Source of the DNA: Rehmannia glutinosa | Lineage: Eukaryota; Streptophyta; Magnoliopsida; Lamiales; Orobanchaceae | DNA length: 64,000 nt | NCBI GenBank assembly: GCA_016081115.2 | Contig: CM071931.1 | Location: forward strand, 24,590,317 to 24,654,316 | Direction of reading: 5' to 3' | Shown: positions 36,201 to 46,076 of the stretch, one piece after another | Numbering within the stretch: position 1 is the first letter of the stretch | Layout of the letters: each line of letters starts with the position of its first letter | Notes under the pieces: generated by a model | Seen by the model: the letters and a program-made list of their open reading frames with translations, nothing else | Databases searched by the model: none | What the model was told of the DNA's origin: nothing | Translations under genes and position numbers: made by a program

Positions 36201-38252
36201 AGATTAAGATCCATTATACAAAGTGTACTACTCCACATAAGTTGAGAGAGAAATTTAGGAATTATAGGTGAGCATGTGAGCTTCTCTAGCACTTCGAATT
36301 AACCATTTTTCTGAAGCACGATAAATGTGACAACCTGCTAGCAGAGCCTACAGTGCTAGAGTCCCACTTGAGACCCTCCTTCTGGACCCGCCTTGACAAA
36401 TTGGTATCAAAAGCGACCCCATCGGGTGCTATCAATGCAGGTGGCCTACAACTGAAGCCAATCCAAGATTATACGAGGAGCATGATGAGAAAATTGTGTG
36501 TCCAAAAGGGGGTGATTGCAGTACTCCATATCAGTGGGTGGACGAAAAACCTGTATTTTGTGAAGGAAGAAGCAACAAAGGAAGTGAAGAATGAAGAGAA
36601 AAAGGGAGGTATTTGAGAGATCAAAGAATGTCACTAGTTTACATTTTACTCTTGAACGATAAAAAAAAAAAGAGAAAAAAAAAAGAAAACATTTACTTCA
36701 CATATTATGTTGGTATTAGATGGATAGAGGAATTTCCTCTTTGGTTGAGTTCTTGCGCAAAAATGTGTCACCGTAGTCAAATTATTCGAGGATAAGGAGA
36801 AATATATATTTTCAATAAAACACAACAATATCGTTCCTTTGGTAAATTTAACCATTCAATGAACCTGATGCCACTAACTAGGAGTCATTTGGAGTGCAAA
36901 ATAGCTCTAAAGCTGAAAGACTGTTTAAAAGAAAATTGTACTCTGAAACACACATAAAGTAACGATATTAAGACAGTCGATACACCTGTTGCAGATGATT
37001 AATATTAGCTGACCAGCATCACTACTAGCAAGTGAACAATTTCACCTTGTACAGATACCTTGTTTTTTTATTATTGGTGAAAACCAGAAAAGACAGTTGA
37101 AAATTTTAAAGTTTTACAGAGTGAAGACACAAGGTCATATACGGCAAGAAAATTGGATCTCAGCAAGGACAAGACAAACTGCTACACCAAAAGACCATAG
37201 GAAAAACTTAAGTCCTAGCATGCCATAGAAAGAACAGCAATTTATTGTATAAATCTGCTCATTTTACATGATCAACAGAGTCAAGCTTAATACATGTTAC
37301 TACAACATACGGCAAAATGTAGATCGTACCAAATTACAATCATCATTTGAGTTTTCCATAAAAGCATTACGTATTGAGATGATTATCTCAGTGTCCAGGA
37401 AACATAAAAATTATGACATTTTCACCAAGTTCACGGTACACATATTCAAACCAGCAACTGACAACTGGAAAGCATGACATCAAGCCTTACAGCTCCTGTC
37501 TAAAGGTTTCTTTTCATTATATTGGATCAAAGCTTTAGATATCTTGCTACTAACTTTACTGCCCTGGTTCGGCGAGCCAGTGAAATATAGCACCAAAATT
37601 GACAAGTTTTTTTGTATGTAACATAGTACATGCAAGTCAATAACTGGAGAGTTCATATCAAACACCGCTCCGTTGGATTTCGACGTCAAGAAACTGTGCT
37701 ATAATATATGTGAGCATACAAAGATGTGCTTGAAACACCACACTGAGAGTCTGAGACCATTGACTTACCTTTTCCTAATTTTGGAGATGCGGTCATGCCA
37801 AAAATACGAGGAAGTTTAGCTATATCCATTTTGTAGAAGATCTGCAGGATCAATATCTCAATAATTAGGCAACACAAATTATCAAACTGATACCCTACAA
37901 ATACAAATGACTATTTCAATTCATTACCTTCATAATTTCAGCATAAGGATGATTGCTTTCAAGTTGTGCATAATGACATTCATCAAATATCAGAAGGGCA
38001 ATTAGTTCAATCCTGATAAAGCAGTGTGACAGATTATGTAGCATTATCTGAGGTGTCATAACAAGGATCTGCACATGGAAAGAAAATTGGGATGAACCAA
38101 TACACGTGGAAAATCGCTAAAGTTCTTACTGGGCACACAGGAGATTCAGTTCAATTTGCAAGCCCACAAACATAAAACTCCCAGCAGACCCCTATACCAG
38201 CAAGACACCAATTCTACAGTAGAGATGACATAAATGTGAATCCAGAAAATGA

Positions 38253-38313
<61 letters not shown>

Positions 38314-41300
38314 CTTCAGCACTACACACTAGGCAAACCTGGATTGACTCTCCTTTGGGTAAGAAGGAGAAGAAGATGAACCATCGTAAATGTAAATTGA
38401 GAAATAGTGCTTCTAATGTTGTGTAGCAGAATCTCACAATTAACTCAACCAACCTCATATTCCTCAATTTCTTTTTCCCAGTCGTGGCGGCTCTTTAAAT
38501 GTGTTGAACTTCCGCAATAGGTCCCAACTTTGAGATCAAGAGAATTTTCAAGGACCTTGGCTTGCTTTATTAAAAAGGAAAACGAAAAAAGGATTATTAA
38601 CTGACATAATTATGAAATTAAGAGAAAAATATTGAATTTTCGAATAAAGCCAAATAAACAATGGGATGAAGTTGACTATGTTGACTAGCCTTTTAACTAA
38701 TTTCTAGACATTCTATACGAGAGACATAATTTAAATAGAAGACAGCAGATGCCACTATATACACAGATTAAATCGATATTTATATATAATATCTGGCATA
38801 AAAAAGGCACTAGCATCTAACTGCTTTTTAAAGCAGTTACAAGATATCCACCAAACAAAGGGACTTTTTAATGGTAAACCCATAGTAAAACCTTAACATA
38901 GGATTGAGAAATATTATTCTCAAGTCCCATTTCGTACTGTTTGCATGTAACACCCGCTTTCACTCTCAGAATAGAATTTATTTTTGATAAAGTGGGGACT
39001 GAGCAAAATATACATATAAAGAAGAATAGATGGCAATTTGATCTTTATCGTAAAAAAGTTCTATTGAGCTCTTCATGGTCTCCAATGACCAAGAACGATA
39101 TCGATAACTAACAACTACATTGATTTAGCTTCAAGAGAGAAATAATAACTTTAAGCTAGTAAAAAGTCAAGATTCTGTTACTTAGTGCAACTATTTCTGA
39201 TAATCATTTAAACCTAGTGGAATTCAACATTCTGCTACATGATATAATATTTCTCCGCATGTATTTTATAATCTTTGTTTACAGGAACATGTTTGCTTCA
39301 CTTATGCCTCTCTTTTATTTCTTCCCCTTCCCGTCCTCCTCCCTCCTTTCTCTTCCTCCTTTACCCGTTTTCGTTTTGTTTTCTATTTCCAGTATTTTTG
39401 TTTTTTTTAACTCATTTATTAGCTGGTTTCCCACAACTGATTGGGAAGCTTGTTGATTTGCAGGTTGTTGTGCTTATATGGATCATTGTAATGGAGGTTG
39501 TACGAAAAAAGGCCCAAAAGTAGTGGTATGGAGGCAGAGAAGGCATTCATAACCCTCCAAAACAGACAAAGGAGCACGGAGAAATTTCAGAAAAGGTATA
39601 AATTCAAGTACTTATGTAATGTACTTTAATTTGGCATCCAAAAAATCAGTCTGGGTCTTATTTGTAGGACTCGTAAATGCCCAGTTATAAAATAAGAATT
39701 ATGCATGGCATTCAAACAATCATATTCTTGTAAAGCATCTTTTTGAAAATAGAAGTGGCCTGAGAGATAAACCAGTCTATGTTCCCTTCTTCCCAGTTCC
39801 CCCAGCCCCCTCTGTCCTCTCCACCCCCTCCTCATGATCATTACCTTTATTGTATTCTTTATTGAATCTTTATCTCAAAAATTGATATCATCACTTCCAC
39901 AGAAGGTTGAAAACCCAAATGCACGACAGACACACGCATGCACACACCCTTCTTTCCCCCGCCACCCCACATACGTACATAAAGAAAGGGAGATGTTCTT
40001 GTTGTAAATAAATATAAACAAACTACTATTTTCGTTTTTGACAAATCACATTATAAGGTAGCAAAGCCACGAACTGCTTGGATAATGACCCATACAGACC
40101 TGATAGACAGTAAAAACCAAATTGGAGAACGTGAGAAAGGGGAACAACCTGCTGGACCAGAGCAACTGTAGGAGCAAGAAAAATGCATATGTTCTTTTGA
40201 GGTTTCTTAATTAGGTGCCGCATCTCATAAATAAGTAAAACAGCAATATGGGTTTTCCCACAACCTGTCTCCAAATAGACAACAACATTCTGCTCCACGG
40301 CTTTCTTGCAAAGGTCTATCTGATACCTGTATGAAATTTAAAAAGTAAACAATATGGTCAATGTTTCTTTCTCAACCTATTTGTGATCACAAGTTCATTT
40401 GAGAGGATAGTATATTCATCGAAGAGGTGATAATACAGATTAACACTAAGATAACATAATGCAAACTACAAGCCAAGGTTAAATACTCTTTCTTTCTTTT
40501 TTAATTTCACTCCCTTTAGGCAATGTTTTTAGGAATTGATAACAGGACCACAAAGGTTGGTCAAGAGAAGGAAGATTAAAGGGAAAAGAATTGACTGCAG
40601 CCAAAAAACCCAAAAAGCCTTTGCGGTTAAAGCAACTTATAGGACAAAACTTTTACTTTAAAAAGTTTCAATTTATCCCTACAACTAAGCAAAGACAATG
40701 ATTTCAAATTTCCTTCGGCCATATTTTTCTTTAACCGCAAACAAAGCCTTTCTAATTTCATTAAATGAAGATAACTGAAATTCATAGTAAACTAGTTAAT
40801 ATTACTATTAATACAAAGAAACAAAAATTTCTCAATCATAAACAGGAAATTTCAGAAATGTAGTCTCCTTTGTCAAAGTTGCTGAGGAAAGAAATTTAAG
40901 TTCTTCCTTTTCACCTTGCAAAAGACTAACTAGGAAAGATTCTGTTGCCTTTTCTCTTCTCTCCCTTTTTTTTGGAATTGAAAAAAGCATGAGGATGAAG
41001 AGAATAAGTAAACCTAAAGAACTCAAAGTCACCATTGGACACAGGTTTCTTAAATTTGAGATGTAGCCAACAAATTCCTCCAGCAGGCACACTAATCAGA
41101 TTAGCTCAAACAAAAAGAAGAAAAGGGAGGTACCGTATGCACAAAATAAAGAAATTTAATTGAACTTAAAAGTGTATGCTGCCATTTTAGAGCTATATCT
41201 CCAATTATCACAAAGGACCTATTTCTTCCATCTTTCTTGTTTTTTTAACCCACACAAAGATTTTAACAATGAAAGCCTCAATATCTTCATGTTCTTTTCA

Positions 41301-42296
41301 CTTTCCTCCAATTAAAGTTCAAAGAGCTATATGCAGTTAACAATGGTTTATCCCATGTGTATTTAGCATCAGTGACATGGTTCTATTTGTACTACTTCCT
41401 ATCAAAGAATGATCAATTCTAAACAAAGAGAAGAAAAGTTAACATTTCAAAAAAGGATTTCCATTAGAAATGCATAAAAGAAAAAAGAAAAATGCTTTCC
41501 GCACTTATAGGTATTCAAATTTCCTTTGCAAACAACATTCATTTGTGTGGTTGATATCATGGCGGTGGACTTCCAGATCATTAATAAATGACTTTAGTAG
41601 TTTATTATTTAGGTACATTTAGTTCTTCACATATTCACATTTGTTCCTAATTATTTGATTAGATAACCTAATTAACGAGATAAGGTCCCAATGCATCATG
41701 TTCTTCACACCCAAACTTCGTAGTACTCATAAACAGATTGGGATATGATCAAATCCATCACACTCTCAAGTCCACATCACAGAAATACACACACACACCG
41801 CGAAAACAAGGTCCTTTTCGTCCAACCAAATGAAGGGGCAGCCACCCAAATTCAGTACACAATCTTGTACGGCATGCTTCACCGATCGTATACGGCTCTG
41901 CCACTCCAGAAATTCCTCTTACATTGTCATCTCCTTTCAAGTCTTCGTTCCACTCTCCAACTTCCCAATTTCACTCAAGCAAAATATTCCAATCAAAACA
42001 AATAGGAAAAATCATCACCCAAACAACAACCAAAAAGAAGAATTAAAAATAAAAAGATCGCGAAACCAAAGAAAAGCAAATGCAGCTGCATGATTCCAAG
42101 AACAAGGCCACCTAACAAAATTAAAAGAAAAGGAAACGTACTTTCTAGCGATTCTTCGGGGGTCTTTCTCTGTCTTCTCGGAAATCAGCTCTTCTTCGTC
42201 ACCACCATTGAGGGAAAGAGCTGAGAGCTGCCTAGAAATTCCATTTTCGTCGGACTCAATCCGCTGGACGGTGGTCGCCCAGCCGCCACCGTTCAT
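16131..42296 (-). CDS. DCL4: Dicer-like 4 ribonuclease, 25 exons
   Basis: Exons 5' to 3': 42142-42296, 40149-40326, 38454-38564, 37928-38068, 37769-37841, 35996-36036, 35648-35791, 35447-35575, 34049-34187, 33648-33744, 28679-28865, 28301-28461, 28005-28211, 26370-26631, 26016-26290, 25507-25934, 24610-24704, 22170-22377, 21844-22053, 19736-20194, 19372-19644, 18329-18654, 17315-17666, 17124-17238, 16131-16299. About 1,645 aa; Arabidopsis DCL4 is 1,702. Start ATG 42294-42296, stop TAA 16131-16133. Helicase: GCGKT (73-77), DECH (177-180), FGMTASP, GEEGLDIQTCC, QSRGRARM. Then DUF283, PAZ (about 770-910), RNase IIIa (ERLEVLGDAF; E1031, D1035), RNase IIIb (RLEFLGDAVLD; E1237, D1241; GDLVES) and C-terminal dsRBDs (CWKPPIFECCEEKGP; AAEHAAEGALWFL-type end). 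The enzyme cuts long dsRNA into 21-nt siRNAs in the nucleus. CIIFVNRIVTARSLSYIL and the C terminus favour DCL4 over DCL1-3. Exons 14 and 18 each lack one base, and the exon 22/23 phase also clashes. Introns are TE-rich. Confidence 0.95.
16469..16765. mobile_element. GGGATAATTACA-family MITE, copy E (degenerate)
   Basis: It has inverted ends: a left part with CCCTGAGGTTTAGGATATTTAC and a right part with GTAAATACCCTAAACCTCA ending AGCTATCCC. A long A run sits at the left. It is in the last DCL4 intron. No target duplication is visible. Confidence 0.6.
18092..18294. mobile_element. GGGATAATTACA-family MITE, copy F
   Basis: It starts GGGATATTACTAAAATACCC and ends TGTAATTATCCC. The 9-bp flanks TACAAATTA and CACAAATTA match at 8 of 9 positions. 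It ends 34 bases before DCL4 exon 18329-18654, close to the donor site. Confidence 0.75.
20786..20921 (-). mobile_element. tRNA-derived SINE in DCL4 intron 19
   Basis: On the minus strand it begins CCACGAGTTTGTAGCTCAAG, has a pol III A box (TAGCTCAAGTGGTATCG) and a perfect B box (GGTTCGAACCC), and ends in an A/T-rich tail. A 15-bp target duplication TGTTAGACAAGTAAA is at 20771-20785 and 20922-20936. It has the same orientation as DCL4. Confidence 0.88.
22191..22193 (-). other. Single-base frame loss in DCL4 exon 18
   Basis: The exon reads ...LRDKLVASFTE, then leaves the frame at a short G run. With one further base the reading would join in phase to the RNase IIIa exon. Both neighbouring exons are intact and conserved, so the lesion is local. 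Confidence 0.8.
23576..23617. repeat. (GA)n microsatellite
   Basis: About 21 GA units in a DCL4 intron. Confidence 0.98.
26449..26453 (-). other. Single-base frame loss in DCL4 exon 14
   Basis: After KKDACLKACKALHEI the frame runs into TGA two codons later. The next frame continues with LTDYLLPEQDDKYDESTQD, which matches the acidic linker of DCL4 proteins. Exon 14's length also breaks phase with exon 15 by one base. Confidence 0.85.
27411..27473. repeat. (TTA)n microsatellite
   Basis: About 21 TTA units inside the element at 26701-27950. Confidence 0.97.
27714..27924. mobile_element. Tourist-like MITE nested in another element
   Basis: The ends GGCTCCATTTGGATGAATGG and CTCATCCAAATGCAACC are inverted. 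TTA lies on both sides (27711-27713, 27925-27927), the PIF/Harbinger target. The ends resemble the pair at 14880-15967. Confidence 0.75.
28866..31078. other. DCL4 intron 10, 3' part, no recognised element
   Basis: AT-rich intron sequence with a (TA)n run at 30219-30250. I see no coding exon or complete element in it. Confidence 0.5.
31079..31400 (+). repeat. Possible LTR fragment beginning TTGTAACACCCGG
   Basis: TGTAACACCCGG is a common start of plant LTRs. It is followed by TTAGGGTTTTATTATACCACAT and a leader-like TTTCTCTCTGCTCC stretch, resembling an R-U5 region. No second LTR or internal domain is seen. A similar TGTAACACCCG occurs at about 38947. Confidence 0.3.
31943..33417 (+). mobile_element. 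Truncated Ty1-copia element, antisense in DCL4 intron 10
   Basis: A 175-bp LTR (31943-32117, TGTTGAG...TTTTCACA) is followed by a primer-binding site TGGTATCATAGAGC (32118-32131), a repeat-rich leader and a frame from 32485. That frame holds protease (WVLDSGASDHVT), the zinc motif (LLHRRLGHP...CESCQLGKH) and the first part of integrase (HSDVWGPS, RSDNAKEYFS). Most of gag is missing before the protease. Everything after the second catalytic Asp is gone, including RT, RNase H and the 3' LTR. It lies opposite to DCL4. Confidence 0.9.
32284..32468 (+). repeat. ACTGTTCAC repeats in the copia leader
   Basis: About eight copies of ACTGTTCAC or a one-base variant lie between the primer-binding site and the ORF. 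A longer phrase, AAAAATATAATTTCATCG, also appears twice. Confidence 0.85.
32485..33447 (+). pseudogene. Copia protease-integrase remnant
   Basis: The open frame begins MSDPSFKPTG and passes within about 50 residues into sequence just before the protease, so an internal deletion removed gag. DSGA marks the protease, H/C residues the pre-integrase zinc finger, and HSDVWGPS plus RSDNAKEY the first two integrase aspartates. The frame then leaves copia homology and stops. It cannot yield active transposition proteins. Confidence 0.88.
34499..34620 (+). mobile_element. tRNA-derived SINE with poly(A) tail
   Basis: TGCTCTAGTGGTTGAGACG resembles an A box and GATTCGATCCC (34542-34552) a B box. These are followed by a CCCCTCCCC region and an A run to 34620. 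It lies in DCL4 intron 8, antisense to the gene. The target duplication is unclear. Confidence 0.75.
38251..38310. repeat. (GA)n microsatellite
   Basis: A long GA run in DCL4 intron 3, just downstream of exon 3 (38454-38564) in transcript order. Confidence 0.97.
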
Positions 42297-42662
42297 GACG
42301 GTGCTTACCGGCACGGTCTATCGGCGTAGGAAAGTGAATTGACCTGTGATTGACTAGACAGTGGCTGTGCTTTTTGAGAGTTGCGTAAGAAGAGGGTGGT
42401 TTGGGTTTTCACGAATGATGATACTTTGCGTTGTCAGAGGTTTATATTCGTAATATAACTGTCTACGTATGCGTATATATTGTAAATACGGCAATATTTA
42501 TTTATATATTGTCAGAAAGAATAATGATTTTTGACATTTTTCTTTTAACTGCTATAGGAAAGTGATTTTCACATTATTAATCTCTCAATTATATTTTTCC
42601 CGGTAAACTATATTTTTTCTTATTATTATATACCCATTGGTAGGAACCATGAATTTCTAATA
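42297..42662 (-). promoter_or_regulatory. DCL4 5' UTR and promoter region
   Basis: The sequence directly upstream of the DCL4 ATG (42296). It turns AT-rich past about 42420. I cannot place a TATA box or start site with confidence. A MITE begins 367 bases upstream. Confidence 0.45.
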
Positions 42663-43657
42663 GGGTGATGTTATTCACACCCCCAAAATTGATGAATACA
42701 CTCACTTACTAAATACATTCCACCAACTTTTTAAAATATAACATAATTACTAAATACACCCCCATAATTTCCAATTTTACCCTTGCACATCCCCCCTCCC
42801 CAAAAAAAATACTAAATACACCCACAAGTAATTGTGCGAAAATTTACTATGTCATTGATGGCTCGAGACTTGGTCACTTACCAGAAAAGAAGACTGATGA
42901 TGGAGGATGAGAACGATGATGTGCCGCCACCACCATCGACTTCGGTCTTAATTAAGTAAAATTTAATGGGTAAATGTTAGGTAAATTGTTTGGGCAATTT
43001 TGTATGTATGTTGACTGATTATGTTGGCAAAGACGACGAGATGGCACAAAAATCCCTAGGTGGCACGATGGCACAATGGGTTTTTGCCATCATGCCATGT
43101 GGCACAATGGATGATGAATTTTTTGCCATGCCACATGGCACGATGGAGTTTCTGTGGTTGCGCCTTGTGGCACGATGGATGATGAATTTTTGGCCATCAT
43201 GCCAAATGGCACGATGACACGATGGTTTTTTTGTCATCATGTTATGTAGCACGATTGATTTTTTATCATCATGCCGTGTGGAACGATTTATTTTTTGCCA
43301 TAGTATGTGATCGTGTCAAGTATCGCACTGCTACTATCCGACAGCATTTTTCAACTTGAAAATTTGAGAAATAACATACTTTAAGCTGTAAATGAAGAAT
43401 ATACTTTCATTTTTTAGGGATATAAATTATTTGTTGTCCATATCCGCAGCAATTTGAATATTGGAAAAATATGTGGTTTATAGAAAAATATTTCAACTTT
43501 AATTTGTTCAAGAAAAGAAGAATGTGGTTGAAGGATGTGGGTGTATTTAGAACTTCTTCTTTGATTAATGGTATTATATTCTTTTAAGTGAATAGTATTT
43601 TGCAATTATATGGAAGGAGTGTATTCATTAATTTTGGTGGTGTGAATAGCGTCACCC
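42663..43657. mobile_element. Mutator-like non-autonomous element upstream of DCL4
   Basis: The ends GGGTGATGTTATTCACACC and GGTGTGAATAGCGTCACCC are inverted, and the similarity runs on through AAAATTGATGAATACA. The flanks TTTCTAATA and TTCCTAATT agree at 7 of 9 positions. The interior has a degenerate tandem repeat (43040-43300). The ends match the MITE at 13064-13353. Confidence 0.75.
43040..43300. repeat. Degenerate GCCATCATGCCATGTGGCAC tandem repeats
   Basis: About five irregular units built from TTTTTGCCATCATGCC, TGTGGCACGATGGATGAT and variants. Each unit carries a GCCA...TGGC palindrome. Frames read through it on both strands are repeat artefacts. Confidence 0.75.
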
Positions 43658-43788
43658 TTCCTAATTCTTTTTTATTTTTAAAACATTCTTCGGAAAAAAA
43701 CATTCTTCTGAAAATGTGACCAATTCATGATGAACACTCACTGGTCTACTTTTTTATTATTAACTTTGTGAGATGTAATTCTTAGTTC

Positions 43789-44050
43789 AACTAGATGAGG
43801 CCTCCGAGCAATGCACGGGTCATCCTAATAATAAACAGAGTTGTCAAATTGATTGGTCGGGACTGGGCCCCTGGGCCAAAGAGAAAAAATTTAGGTTGGG
43901 GTCGAGCCCAAATTCCATCTAGCCGTTATTTTTTAGATCTGCCTAACCCACCCCATGCATGAAAAACACATGAAATGACTAGGTTGATCGGGTCAGCCCG
44001 ACTTTTGGGGCTAATGGGTCAGGCCAAATAAAATGAAAAATCAGTATTTG
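43789..44050. repeat. Helitron-like terminal remnant and GGGCC-rich repeat
   Basis: CCGAGCAATGCACGGGTC is the palindromic style of plant Helitron ends. It is followed by GGGCC-rich text related, in inverse order, to that near 3650-3690. A similar CCGTGTAATGCACGGGT occurs at about 56034. No full Helitron (Rep/helicase) is present. Confidence 0.3.
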
Positions 44051-44130
44051 ATAATTTAAATTAAAGGTGGACAATTGTATTTTACAATTTTGGTTGAAAT
44101 ATGATATATATTTCCAATTGTATCTATATA

Positions 44131-44361
44131 CTCCCTTAGTCCCAAATATATAGTACAGTTTGACTTTTCACACAGGTTAAAAAACAATATTAGAAACTAC
44201 AAATATACTAAATATTTATTTGATTTACCCTTATTTAATGAATAGCGTAAATTATAAAATACATATTAAATAGAGCTATATTTTTAAATAAAGAAAATGG
44301 ACTATATATTTGGGACATCCCAAAAAGGAATAGTGGACTATTTATTTGGGACGGAGGGGAG
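44131..44361. mobile_element. Stowaway MITE (Tc1/mariner)
   Basis: It starts CTCCCTTAGTCCCAAATATA and ends TATTTGGGACGGAGGGGAG, with TA on both sides (44129-44130, 44362-44363). These are the classic Stowaway ends and target. Confidence 0.93.
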
Positions 44362-44692
44362 TAATATTTAATTATCAAACTGGATTCCTAAATTAGATTT
44401 ATAACCTTATCAAAATTGAAAGAGAGAGAGCTAATAATTTATGTTAATTATTATAATTAAATTATATATATATTATGCCATTCATGTAAATCTTTTTTTC
44501 TAAAAAATAAAAAAAAAATCAAAATTCATTTTTAATTAGCATCATAAAATATTAAACTATAAATTATGCTATTAATTTTTCAATACGCGAATATTAATAA
44601 AATTATTGAATGAAACTAAATTGGAAGACTTATTTTCCAATATATCGCAATATATTAATTTTTCATTTATGAATCGTTTGTGAAATTAATGC

Positions 44693-44696
<4 letters not shown>

Positions 44697-44734
<38 letters not shown>
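44697..44734. repeat. (TA)n microsatellite at the MULE left border
   Basis: About 19 TA units directly before the Mutator-like element. TA and GT runs also flank its right end, so the target was probably a TA-rich microsatellite. Confidence 0.95.
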
Positions 44735-44736
<2 letters not shown>

Positions 44737-46076
44737 ATTTAGATCGGGTGAGTCCACATATCTTAGGTGAGTACACGAGACCAAATCTGAGTCGTTGATT
44801 CAATTTTTAAACGGTTAAGATTAATCAGGTTTTAATATTATTTAATATATAACTTAATTTAAATAAGGGCTTATTAGTAATTTTATTTTAAATCAATTTT
44901 TGGGAGGGAATTTATTTTGGGTAGTGGGCTAAATTTTAGGGGCCGGTTATGATGGACGTGTAAATCCAATATCTTCCATATCTTTTCAGTATTTGGTAAC
45001 TGAAAAGTCAGTTCATCCCATCCACCGTCTTCCACACTCAAAGTCTCTGCAAGTCCGAAACCGTCTTCCTCCATTGACGAGTCTTCCACACAATATTTCT
45101 CTCGCTCCGTCGTCCACCATATTTCCCTGCAATTCCGAACCCGTCTTCCACCGTCTTCCTTCGCTTCGAAACAAAAATCACAACACCATCTCTTCAAATA
45201 AAAAATTACCAAATCTCCAAATGAGAATCAAAATCGGGCGAGGGCAAAATCGAGACATTGTTGTTTTTTTAGAAAGAAGCCCATTGGAACCCTTAGTTTT
45301 CATTTGAAGAACACAACAAATTGTGTGAATTTCTTTTTGCGTCCCCGCAACATTGTAGGTTAGGGCAACTTTTTTTTCTCATTTTATTTTCGTAATTTTT
45401 TTTTATTTTTTTGCATTTCTTATGTAGTATTCTATTTTTATTGGTGGATTTGTTTTTAATATTGCCTATATTTTGTCCCCTGTAAATATGTTTAGGATTG
45501 TCCCCGTAAATATGCTTAGGAATGCTTATAATGGGAATGGTGGAAATCGAAAAACAATATCGCTTATGGTTAGGACATTTGTTTGTTGTTGGTTTAAATT
45601 GTCTTTATTATCCTGAAAAGTTGAAGTCCGGTAGAGTTGGTCTTATGGGATTTTTAAATACATTTTTGTTGGGTTTGATAACTATGTATTCCTTACATTG
45701 TGTTTCCAAGTCTGGTATTTTTGAACGATGGTGACTTGTAATGCTTATTTGTGTTCGAATTATGCTTACTCACATTATATATAATGCTTACTTATCTTAT
45801 ATATATAATGCTCAAGTCTCATTAGGGTTAGCTCTTATGTGATTTTTACATACATTTTGTTGCTTGATAACTATTTATTCCCCACCTTTTTTTCAAAGTC
45901 CTGTTAAGTTTGCCTCGTTGATAATGTGTCGCTTTTTGGTGTTGACAATTATGCTTGCTCACATTTTATATTATGCTTACCTATATTATGTAGTATGCTT
46001 TAAATTTGTTACCAGTTTTTATGAGACAGTTGAATGACTATTTGCTACCTTATTTTTTTTAGTGTTTCTTTTGGAG

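Noticed and set aside
36353..36616. ORF with TGGTATCAAAAGC, like a retrotransposon primer site
   Set aside because: There is no LTR before it and no gag after it. It may be old debris in a DCL4 intron but cannot be supported.
43019..43252. Regularly repeated palindromes resembling a CRISPR array
   Set aside because: Units are irregular, spacers are not unique and of uneven size, and the genome is a plant's.
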